In this document: positions 1 to 4,647 of the stretch, piece after piece
How the letters are laid out: every line of letters begins with the position of its first letter
Position numbering within the stretch: the first letter of the stretch is position 1
From: an uncultured Lachnospiraceae bacterium
GTDB taxonomy: Bacteria > Bacillota > Clostridia > Lachnospirales > Lachnospiraceae
Assembly (NCBI GenBank): GCA_902783095.1
Contig: CACZPX010000159.1
Coordinates: 1-5,932 of the forward strand
Direction of reading: 5' to 3'
DNA length: 5,932 nucleotides
Made by a program: the position numbers and the translations under genes
The notes under the pieces: model-generated
What the model saw: the letters and a program-made list of their open reading frames with translations, nothing else
Told to the model about the DNA's origin: nothing
Databases searched by the model: none

Positions 1-1
1 A

Positions 2-1258
2 TCATCGGCCAAACCGAAACTCTGGACCAAAAACTATATCCTGATCTTTGTGGCAAATTTTGTCACCTTAAGCGCCGGCAACATGTTCACCTCGCCCTAC
101 GCCCTGCACATGACGTCGCTCGGCGGCACAGATATGAACGTGGGCGTATCGGCCTTCATCTACGCGGTCTTTTCCCTGCTGATGAAACCGGTCGCGGCCT
201 GGTTTCTGGACAACCGCAGCCGCAAAAAGATCTACATCTTCGGCCTGCTGGGCATGGCCGGCACCTTTTCGCTCTACAATCTGGCGCCCCTGGTGCTGCT
301 CATCATCCTGCGCGGCTTTCAGGGCATGTTTTTTGCGTGGGTCATCACGGCGTCCACGACGAACGGCTACGATACCATCAACCCGGAGCGCTTCAGCGAG
401 GGCGTGGGCTATCTGGGCTTTTCCAACGCGCTGGCCACCACGCTCATGCCCACGGTGGGACTGTGGATCTACAACAACTACGGGTATATCCCCTTCTTCT
501 TTACGCTGGCGGGCTGCTGCCTGGTATCCATGCTCATCCTCACACGTTTCCGTTTTGAACAGGTGGACTGGCAGCCGGCGCCCCGGTTTAAGGAGATCAA
601 CGTCTTTGATCTGGTGATCGAACGGCGCGCCTTCCCGCCCTCTATGGCGGGCGGCTTTATCGCGATCGTCAGCGCCACCATCGGCAACTACATGGCGCTC
701 TTTTTAAAGTCCATAGAGGTGGATTTTTCCGCCGGTCTCTACTTTATGATGCAGGGCATCGGCACGTTCACGAGCCGCATCTTTATCGGCAGGGTCATGG
801 AAAAGAAGGGAGAGGAGCCGATCATCATCACCTCCTGCGTAACCCTGGTGCTTGGCCTGCTGGGCGTCGTTCATGCGGAATCGCTGCCGCTGTTTCTGGC
901 TGGCGCCTTTTTGCTGGGCGTGAGCATCGGCCTGTCGGTCACCAGCTCGCAGATCCTCTCCGCGCGTTCCGTGCCCAAGGAGCACCGCGCCAAGGCGGCG
1001 GCCACCTATTCCTGCTGCTGGGAACTGTTCGTGGCGCTGGGCGGCCTGCTGGCCGGCTCGCTGGTCACGGCGTTTTCCTACCGCACCACGTTCTGGATCA
1101 TGATGATCATGGCGCCGCTGTACTACCTGGCGTATAAGCTCTGGGTGGCGAAGACGGACTGCGCCTTTAAGGTGATGAAGGTGAAGGAAAGGGCGGAACT
1201 GGAAGCGAGGGCGGCAGCTGCCAGGGCGCGCGCGGCGGAGCAGACGGCTAAAAAGTGA
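2..1258 (+). CDS. MFS transporter, 5'-truncated by the window edge
   Basis: This is a polytopic inner-membrane protein of the major facilitator superfamily, probably an efflux or uptake permease of unknown substrate. The visible 418 residues are largely hydrophobic segments separated by short charged loops, with a longer hydrophilic central loop around residues 183-208, as expected between the two six-helix halves. A motif-A-like loop (DNRSRKK, about residues 70-76) follows the second helix, and a second-half counterpart (GRVMEKKG, about 263-270) is visible. The C-terminus is a charged Ala/Arg/Glu-rich tail ending in KK. The frame is open to the left edge: the codons before the GTG at 50 read KLWTKNYILIF, which continues naturally into the first helix. 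The GTG is therefore an internal Val and the true start lies upstream. The gene converges on the WYL gene with 41 bp between stops. The family call is firm; the substrate cannot be read. Confidence 0.9.
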   Translation, partial: SSAKPKLWTKNYILIFVANFVTLSAGNMFTSPYALHMTSLGGTDMNVGVSAFIYAVFSLLMKPVAAWFLDNRSRKKIYIFGLLGMAGTFSLYNLAPLVLLIILRGFQGMFFAWVITASTTNGYDTINPERFSEGVGYLGFSNALATTLMPTVGLWIYNNYGYIPFFFTLAGCCLVSMLILTRFRFEQVDWQPAPRFKEINVFDLVIERRAFPPSMAGGFIAIVSATIGNYMALFLKSIEVDFSAGLYFMMQGIGTFTSRIFIGRVMEKKGEEPIIITSCVTLVLGLLGVVHAESLPLFLAGAFLLGVSIGLSVTSSQILSARSVPKEHRAKAAATYSCCWELFVALGGLLAGSLVTAFSYRTTFWIMMIMAPLYYLAYKLWVAKTDCAFKVMKVKERAELEARAAAARARAAEQTAKK

Positions 1259-1273
1259 CCGCTACGGACACGG

Positions 1274-1283
1274 CGCCCGGGCG
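1274..1283. repeat. Perfect 10-bp palindrome between convergent genes
   Basis: CGCCCGGGCG is its own reverse complement and sits in the 41-bp gap between the transporter stop and the WYL gene stop. It has no loop and no T-tract on either side, so it is not a convincing intrinsic terminator. It could be chance in GC-rich DNA. Confidence 0.3.
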
Positions 1284-1290
1284 TGCGCTG

Positions 1291-1316
1291 CGACGGCCTT
1301 TATGAAATGACCGTCG
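1291..1316. other. Weak inverted repeat around the WYL stop codon
   Basis: CGACGG (1291-1296) and CCGTCG (1311-1316) can pair as a 6-bp stem with a 14-nt loop that holds the TAA stop of the WYL gene (1302-1300). There is no T-tract on either strand. It may slow or help end transcription between the two convergent genes, but it does not meet the usual pattern for a Rho-independent terminator. Confidence 0.25.
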
Positions 1317-2361
1317 GCTGTGAAGACGATGCGTACTGCGCGGCCAAAAGGCGCACCTGTTCGGCTACTTTTTCCACCACCGACGCGGGTGCGACCACCT
1401 TCACCTTATTTCCCAACGCAAAGATCCAGCCCAGAAACTGGTTGCTGAAGGCGACCGTCACGGTGGTGGAAAAGCGTCCGTCCGTCTTTGGAATGATCAT
1501 GATGTCCTTTCCGAACCGGTCGACGAACACGTTGGCCATATCGTTGTCCGCCTCCAGCGTGACGCGTACTTCCTCGCCGCCGAACATGCCGAACAGCGAA
1601 TTGGCGTATTTGGGCAGATCGAATTCCTTAAACCGTTTTTTTCCTTCTCTGGGAACGTTCAGCGTGGTGAGTTTCTGCATCTTGTCCACACGGTAGTGCC
1701 GGATCTGGTCGTCCGCGGCGTTGTAGGCGGCCAGATAGTAGTTTTCGTCGTCCCACATCAGGGACCACGGGCTTACGTGATAGAAGGCGCCGCCGTGGCG
1801 CAGCTCCGGCTCCTTGCGGACGTTCCAGCTGAAGTACTGGAAGGAGATCTGCAGGTCCTGTTCGATGGCCTCGTGCAGGCGGTCCACGTTGTAGTAGATG
1901 CGCTCGTTCATGGATTTCACGCGCCCGCTGATGGTCACCTGGCGGTGCAGCTGGCCGGCGTTATAGCGGCTGCACAGACGCTCCAGCTTGGAGATCAGTT
2001 CCTTGGACTTGCGGTCCGTGATAAAGCGCGCGGACTGGACGGCGTCCACCAGAAGCTTTAATTCCGGCAGCTCAAAATCCCGCTTTCCGACATAGTAAAC
2101 GGTCTGTTTTCCCCGCCGCTCCGAGATGATATCCATCCCAAAGTCGCTCAGCAGCGTCAGATCGTCGTAGCCGGTCTTCCGGCTGAGATTGACGTCGTAT
2201 TTATGCAGTTTCTCTATCAGTTCCGGCATGGTCAGGCCATGGCTGTCGTCGGTCTCTTCGTTCAGGACTTTCGCCATATACAAAAGCTTCAGCTTCTGGT
2301 TGCGCCCGGCCCGCTCTGCGGGCTGTTCTTCGTTGAAAAGAGTCGCTTCTTTTGCTGCCAT
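1300..2361 (-). CDS. WYL-domain transcriptional regulator (HTH-WYL-WCX)
   Basis: A 353-residue DNA-binding regulator. Residues about 20-92 form a winged helix-turn-helix (KLLYMAKVLNEET, then LTMPELIEKL and LSRKTGYDDLTLL as the likely recognition region). About 155-235 is the WYL ligand-sensing domain, with the typical SPWSLMWDDENYYLAAYN block (197-214) followed by RHYRVDKM (221-228). About 262-345 is a WCX-like C-terminal extension. WYL proteins are known repressors or activators, thought to sense nucleic acids or nucleotides. The ATG at 2361 is chosen because AGGGAGG lies 8 nt upstream; an in-frame ATG at 2421 lies upstream of the -10 box, inside the -35 box of the promoter read here, and has no ribosome binding site. 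The length fits the family. The gene is divergent from the small membrane-protein/mini-Xre cassette, so control of that cassette, of itself, or of both is plausible but not shown. Confidence 0.92.
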   Translation of the reverse strand: MAAKEATLFNEEQPAERAGRNQKLKLLYMAKVLNEETDDSHGLTMPELIEKLHKYDVNLSRKTGYDDLTLLSDFGMDIISERRGKQTVYYVGKRDFELPELKLLVDAVQSARFITDRKSKELISKLERLCSRYNAGQLHRQVTISGRVKSMNERIYYNVDRLHEAIEQDLQISFQYFSWNVRKEPELRHGGAFYHVSPWSLMWDDENYYLAAYNAADDQIRHYRVDKMQKLTTLNVPREGKKRFKEFDLPKYANSLFGMFGGEEVRVTLEADNDMANVFVDRFGKDIMIIPKTDGRFSTTVTVAFSNQFLGWIFALGNKVKVVAPASVVEKVAEQVRLLAAQYASSSQPTVIS

Positions 2362-2369
2362 TTTCCGAT

Positions 2370-2376
2370 CCTCCCT
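2370..2376 (-). promoter_or_regulatory. Ribosome binding site of the WYL gene
   Basis: AGGGAGG on the minus strand, 8 nt before the ATG at 2361. It decides the start of the WYL gene in favour of the 353-residue form over the longer reading from 2421. Confidence 0.8.
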
Positions 2377-2392
2377 GTGTTTCTCTGCTTTC

Positions 2393-2421
2393 AGTATAGC
2401 AAAAAGGGCGTGCGCAGGCAA
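2393..2421 (-). promoter_or_regulatory. Sigma-A promoter of the WYL gene (extended -10)
   Basis: On the minus strand the -35 box TTGCCT (2421-2416) is followed after exactly 17 nt by the -10 box TATACT (2398-2393). A TG one base before the -10 (TGC-TATACT) makes it an extended -10. Transcription would begin near 2386, giving a leader of about 25 nt that carries the ribosome binding site. The position and spacing are near ideal. Confidence 0.7.
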
Positions 2422-2423
2422 CG

Positions 2424-2435
2424 ATCGAGGGCGAT
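2424..2435. promoter_or_regulatory. Short inverted repeat between two divergent promoters
   Basis: ATCG (2424-2427) and CGAT (2432-2435) form an inverted repeat around AGGG, just outside the WYL promoter -35 and overlapping the likely -35 area of the divergent promoter. The place is right for an operator serving both directions, but arms of four bases are short and could be chance. Confidence 0.25.
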
Positions 2436-2461
2436 TTTTGGGACACCATCTTCCCTATAAT
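2433..2461 (+). promoter_or_regulatory. Probable promoter of the membrane-protein/mini-Xre cassette
   Basis: A perfect TATAAT lies at 2456-2461. The hexamer 17 nt upstream (GATTTT, 2433-2438) is a poor -35 and there is no TG extension, so the promoter may be weak or need an activator. Transcription would begin near 2468, leaving a leader of about 80 nt before the ATG at 2550. The ATG at 2460 overlaps the -10 box and so cannot be the translation start from this promoter. Confidence 0.5.
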
Positions 2462-2489
2462 GAAGATACAAAAAGGAGACAAGCCGCAA

Positions 2490-2509
2490 AAACCGGCGCG
2501 GGCCGGTTT
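2490..2509. other. Hairpin in the cassette leader; terminator-like on the minus strand
   Basis: AAACCGGC (2490-2497) and GCCGGTTT (2502-2509) pair perfectly around a GCGG tetraloop. On the plus strand it would be an 8-bp leader hairpin ending about 40 nt before the first cassette ATG, with no U-tract after it. Read on the minus strand the stem is followed by a T run (complement of A2488-A2492), which looks like an intrinsic terminator protecting the WYL promoter from antisense transcription. Its actual role is undecided. Confidence 0.5.
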
Positions 2510-2534
2510 CGGGACCGCTCCGGGAACAGGATCA

Positions 2535-2541
2535 AAGGAGG
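2535..2541 (+). promoter_or_regulatory. Ribosome binding site of the two-helix membrane protein
   Basis: AAGGAGG lies 8 nt before the ATG at 2550, an almost ideal Shine-Dalgarno site. It sets the start at 2550 and excludes the in-frame ATG at 2460, which has none. Confidence 0.8.
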
Positions 2542-2549
2542 CTGACGAT

Positions 2550-2807
2550 ATGAGAAACCAGACGGAAAACAAAAACAGCAAATACGGTGCCGGCAGCGGC
2601 CTGCTGCACCTGTTGGGCGGTCTGCTGACGCTGGCCGGCGGCTGTGCGGCGCTCTGCGGGTTTGGCATGAGCGACGCCATGTCGGCGCCGACGGGGTTCT
2701 GCATGATGCTCAGCGCCTGCGGCGTGGCAGCCTTTCTTATCGGGCTGCGTCTGTCGGGGTGCCGCCCCGGACGGGAGAAGTCCCGCCTGGCGGGAGGTAC
2801 GGTATGA
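2550..2807 (+). CDS. Small two-helix membrane protein, first gene of the mini-Xre cassette
   Basis: An 85-residue protein of no family I recognise. A short polar N-terminus (residues 1-14, rich in Asn, Lys and Glu) is followed by a hydrophobic segment at about 16-38 (Leu/Gly/Ala-rich, containing LLHLLGGLLTLAGG) and a second at about 48-68 (GFCMMLSACGVAAFLIGL). The tail at 71-85 is basic (CRPGREKSRL). The two segments joined by a short loop suggest a helical hairpin with both ends probably on the cytoplasmic side. There is no cleavable signal peptide. Its stop overlaps the next start as ATGA (2804-2807), so it is coupled to the helix-turn-helix gene. In Bacillus and relatives, similar small Xre proteins (YozG type) sit beside multi-pass membrane proteins; by analogy this could be a membrane partner or sensor for the regulators. 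That role is inference. Confidence 0.75.
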   Translation: MRNQTENKNSKYGAGSGLLHLLGGLLTLAGGCAALCGFGMSDAMSAPTGFCMMLSACGVAAFLIGLRLSGCRPGREKSRLAGGTV

Positions 2808-2986
2808 TAAGCTACCGCCCGCTCAAAAAGAAGCTTGCCGCGCTCACGCCGGAAGAGCTGGGCATCACCCTGCCCACCTATTATAAACTCTGGCACAACA
2901 AACCGGTCAGTCTAAAGGTGATCGCGCAGATCTGCGACCGCCTGGACTGCAGCATTTCGGAGGTGATCCGCTATGAAGAGGATTGA
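2804..2986 (+). CDS. Mini Cro/CI (Xre)-type regulator, YozG/COG3655-like
   Basis: A 60-residue protein that is a single helix-turn-helix domain and nothing else. The start MISYRPLKKKL, the block NKPVSLKVIAQICDRLDC (residues 32-49) and the ending SEVIRY match the YozG/COG3655 family of tiny Xre regulators, including the paired Cys residues (C44, C49). The stretch between helix 2 (TPEEL) and the recognition helix (TLPTYYKL) seems about four residues shorter than usual, so DNA binding may be altered. The ATG at 2804 overlaps the stop of the membrane protein (ATGA), and GGGAGGT at 2792-2798 is its binding site. A longer in-frame reading from 2759 lacks family similarity. Its own stop overlaps the next gene by 14 nt. 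Likely a cytoplasmic DNA-binding partner of its neighbours; the target is unknown. Confidence 0.82.
   Translation: MISYRPLKKKLAALTPEELGITLPTYYKLWHNKPVSLKVIAQICDRLDCSISEVIRYEED
2959..2967 (+). promoter_or_regulatory. Strong ribosome binding site inside the first Xre gene
   Basis: GGAGGTGAT, complementary to the 3' end of 16S rRNA, lies inside the coding end of the 60-residue regulator. It serves the ATG at 2973, with 9 nt between GGAGG and the start. This shows that the overlapping second regulator is a genuine gene with its own strong initiation. Confidence 0.8.
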
Positions 2987-3314
2987 TTACACCGGGGCCA
3001 TAGAAAAGATCCGCGCCTACGGCATCACCGCCTTTTACCGTGACAGCGGCATAGGCGGAAAGATGAACTTCGTCTACAACCTGGAGCACGGCGGCAACAT
3101 GACCATGAAGAGTCTGGACGAGCTCTGTCGTTTCTTTTCCTGCGGCGTGGAGGACCTGATCGGGCTTCAGGACGTGCCGGAGGCGGAAGGAAGTGCAGAT
3201 AAGCCGGACGTACAAAAGACGGAAGGACGCCCCAAGCTGCCGGACGGGCCGGCATCGGAAGGGGCCCCCAAACCGCTGCGGCGGGAGAGCGCAAAACAGA
3301 GACGGACAGCGTAA
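2973..3314 (+). CDS. Second mini Cro/CI-type regulator with charged C-terminal tail
   Basis: A 113-residue protein. Residues 1-67 form a second small Xre-like domain: KIRAYGITAFYRDSGIGG covers the first helices, and NMTMKSLDELCRFFSCGVEDLIGL (42-65) matches the C-terminal half of the YozG/COG3655 fold, with Cys pair C52/C57 spaced as in the preceding regulator (C44/C49). Residues about 68-113 are a low-complexity tail, first acidic and proline-rich, then basic (RRESAKQRR near the end), which such tiny regulators usually lack. The start overlaps the previous gene by 14 nt in another frame and has a near-perfect binding site. The two regulators look like diverged duplicates and could work as a heterodimer or a regulator/antagonist pair; this is inference. 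It converges on the SPFH gene with 84 bp between stops. Confidence 0.78.
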   Translation: MKRIDYTGAIEKIRAYGITAFYRDSGIGGKMNFVYNLEHGGNMTMKSLDELCRFFSCGVEDLIGLQDVPEAEGSADKPDVQKTEGRPKLPDGPASEGAPKPLRRESAKQRRTA

Positions 3315-3324
3315 GACGGAAGGA
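3216..3324 (+). repeat. 12-bp direct repeat at the end of the second Xre gene
   Basis: AAGACGGAAGGA occurs at 3216-3227, inside the tail-coding part, and again at 3313-3324, covering the last two bases of the stop codon. The copies start 97 bp apart. This is exact but short; slippage or duplication in the low-complexity tail is one explanation, chance another. Confidence 0.35.
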
Positions 3325-3332
3325 ACAGGCAG

Positions 3333-3358
3333 AAAAACCCCGCCGGAGACCGGCGGGG
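3333..3358 (-). terminator. Rho-independent terminator of the SPFH gene
   Basis: On the minus strand a perfect 9-bp stem, CCCCGCCGG/CCGGCGGGG (3358-3350 with 3346-3338), around a 3-nt loop is followed directly by TTTTT (3337-3333). It starts 40 nt past the SPFH stop codon. On the plus strand the same stem has no T-tract, so it would serve the mini-Xre cassette less well, though it may still help to stop convergent transcription. Confidence 0.85.
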
Positions 3359-3392
3359 CAAGGGATACAAATGGATGGTACGGGTGCGCGGC

Positions 3393-3410
3393 GGCCGGTT
3401 ATTCGGCCGG
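3393..3410 (-). other. Inverted repeat around the SPFH stop codon
   Basis: CGGCCG at both ends encloses a 6-nt loop that contains the TAA stop codon (3401-3399). It could form a stem of 6 bp in the mRNA. It lies upstream of the clear terminator and may stabilise the 3' end, or may be chance in GC-rich coding sequence. Confidence 0.25.
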
Positions 3411-4394
3411 GGCGGTAGCGGTATTGCTTTCGGTGCTGCCGCCGGTGCCGCGGATGGCTACGATGGTGCTGGGATTGTCGCTGCCCACGTAGCTTTCCGG
3501 CAGTTTGCCGTCCCATTGCAGCACATAGTAGTAGTTGACTAGGTCCGGAGAGAGGGAACCGGCGATGGCCTTGTTCTTTTCGGCCTCTTTTTCACCGGCG
3601 TAGGCTTTGGCGTCCGCCTCGATCTTGGCGACCTCAAACTCGGCCTCCGCCTGGATCTTGGCCACGTCCGCTGCCGCGTTCGCGTCGATCACGCTGCGCT
3701 TGGCCTGCTGCTCCTGCTCCATGGTCTTCTGTTCCTGCTCGATCTGCGCCTGCAGCTTGTTCTGTGCGGCGACCTGCTTGGCTTCTACGGCGTTGGTGAA
3801 GGCGTCCGTAAAGTCCATATTTTCAATGGCGGTGCCCACCAGCTCGATATCGTAGCTGCTCAGCGAAGTCTTCAGCTGGGCTTCGATCGCCAGCGCCAGG
3901 TCATCACGCTTGCCCACCAGGTTCTCCGCCGTATAGCGGGCGGTGACCACCTTTACGGCTTCCGCGATGTTCGGCACGATCACCACGTTGTAGTAGTCGG
4001 AACCGACGGTGCGGTAGATCTCCTGGGCGTTGGCCTTGTTGATCTGATAGTTCAGCGTGTACCGCAGGTTCACTTCCTGAATATCGGAAGAGAAGCACTC
4101 CAGGTCCAGCGTGGCGATCTGCACGCGGTTGTCCATGATGACCACTTCCTGCCAGGGCGCTTTTACGTTGATGCCGGCCTCCAGCGTGTGGTTTTCCACG
4201 CGGCCGAAGGTGGTGACCACGCCCGTGTGTCCGGTGGGGATCACCGCCACACAGCTGTAACCGATCAGCCCGATGCCCGCGACCACGCCGACGACCGGTG
4301 CCAGTACGATCCACCTGCCGACGTTCGATTTCATGATCTTATAGACAACGAACCCGGCAATGATGGCGAGAACGCCTGCGATTAAAAAGAACAT
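3399..4394 (-). CDS. SPFH/band-7 domain membrane protein (stomatin/prohibitin-like)
   Basis: A 331-residue membrane-anchored SPFH protein; relatives form large oligomeric rings or microdomain scaffolds and often influence membrane proteases or envelope stress. Two hydrophobic segments open the protein (about residues 2-20 and 28-51). The SPFH core follows at about 50-215 (IPTGHTGVVTTFGRV, LEAGINVKAPWQEV, then the VNLRYTLNYQI strand). A coiled coil rich in Gln, Glu, Ala and Lys spans about 200-275, with a near-exact 11-residue repeat (VAKIQAEAEFE / VAKIEADAKAY, 244-265). LQWDGKLPES (292-301) is a typical closing motif, and the tail is Ser/Thr-rich. The ATG at 4394 is chosen because AAAGGAGGTG lies just upstream; the longer reading from 4523 contains the promoter. 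It appears monocistronic with its own promoter and terminator. No NfeD-like partner is adjacent. The family is sure; its specific role is unknown. Confidence 0.93.
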   Translation of the reverse strand: MFFLIAGVLAIIAGFVVYKIMKSNVGRWIVLAPVVGVVAGIGLIGYSCVAVIPTGHTGVVTTFGRVENHTLEAGINVKAPWQEVVIMDNRVQIATLDLECFSSDIQEVNLRYTLNYQINKANAQEIYRTVGSDYYNVVIVPNIAEAVKVVTARYTAENLVGKRDDLALAIEAQLKTSLSSYDIELVGTAIENMDFTDAFTNAVEAKQVAAQNKLQAQIEQEQKTMEQEQQAKRSVIDANAAADVAKIQAEAEFEVAKIEADAKAYAGEKEAEKNKAIAGSLSPDLVNYYYVLQWDGKLPESYVGSDNPSTIVAIRGTGGSTESNTATAPAE

Positions 4395-4399
4395 TTTGA

Positions 4400-4409
4400 C
4401 ACCTCCTTT
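4400..4409 (-). promoter_or_regulatory. Ribosome binding site of the SPFH gene
   Basis: AAAGGAGGTG on the minus strand, ending 5 nt before the ATG at 4394. This is a near-perfect Shine-Dalgarno site that decides the start codon. Confidence 0.85.
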
Positions 4410-4427
4410 AGTGTTCTGCTGTAAGCG

Positions 4428-4456
4428 ATTATAACGGCAGCCGCCGCATTGCACAA
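4428..4456 (-). promoter_or_regulatory. Sigma-A promoter of the SPFH gene
   Basis: On the minus strand TTGTGC (4456-4451) and a perfect TATAAT (4433-4428) are separated by 17 nt. Transcription would begin near 4421, giving a leader of about 27 nt with the ribosome binding site. This placement also confirms the start at 4394. Confidence 0.7.
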
Positions 4457-4540
4457 GTCTGCGCGGAGCGAAATAGGGGCGCGTATTCCGCCGCGCGAGA
4501 GAATGAAAGCCGCCTGCTTCCATGTGTAACCGCGGGTTCC

Positions 4541-4569
4541 TTGCCAGCCTGTCCCGGTCTGCTTAAGAT
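4541..4569 (+). promoter_or_regulatory. Probable sigma-A promoter of the YifB-like gene
   Basis: TTGCCA (4541-4546) and TAAGAT (4564-4569) are separated by 17 nt. The -35 is 5 of 6 to consensus and the -10 is 4 of 6. Transcription would start near 4576, about 47 nt ahead of the GTG at 4623. The leader contains a perfect 10-bp palindrome, ACGGCGCCGT (4584-4593). The rest of the 228-bp gap, between the two promoters, shows nothing I can name. Confidence 0.5.
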
Positions 4570-4620
4570 AAAAAGCGGAAAGGACGGCGCCGTTGGGAGA
4601 GCAGTGCCGACAGGGTAAGA

Positions 4621-4647
4621 ATGTGTACTGCAAGATCAACAGCATGA
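4621..4647 (+). other. Overlapping 8-codon reading frame at the YifB start
   Basis: An ATG at 4621 overlaps the GTG at 4623 (ATGTG) in another frame and encodes only MCTARSTA before a TGA at 4645. Both starts would use the same weak binding site. It could reduce initiation at the GTG, or be coincidence; there is no direct sign of use. Confidence 0.25.

Noticed and set aside
50..52. GTG as the start of the MFS transporter
   Set aside because: The frame is open to the left edge and the upstream codons read like the conserved N-terminal part of the first helix; no ribosome binding site precedes the GTG.
1696..2061. 121-residue open frame opposite the WYL gene
   Set aside because: It mirrors the codons of a well-supported gene in GC-rich DNA, has no binding site and resembles no family.
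2362..2421. Twenty-residue N-terminal extension of the WYL regulator from the ATG at 2421
   Set aside because: It covers the gene's own promoter and leader and has no binding site; AGGGAGG fits the ATG at 2361.
2460..2549. Thirty-residue extension of the small membrane protein from the ATG at 2460
   Set aside because: The ATG overlaps the TATAAT box and has no ribosome binding site; the extension contains the hairpin and real Shine-Dalgarno site for 2550.
2550..3314. Toxin-antitoxin or prophage immunity module
   Set aside because: Small Xre genes invite this reading, but there is no recognisable toxin, integrase, attachment repeat or phage gene; the two-helix protein is not a known toxin from sequence alone.
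3193..3492. 99-residue plus-strand open frame overlapping the tail of the second Xre gene and the SPFH gene end
   Set aside because: Composition is shadow-like, it crosses the terminator region and no ribosome binding site was seen.
3025..3516. 163-residue minus-strand open frame across the second Xre gene and the terminator
   Set aside because: It is Arg/Pro/Ser-rich antisense shadow sequence and runs through the intrinsic terminator hairpin.
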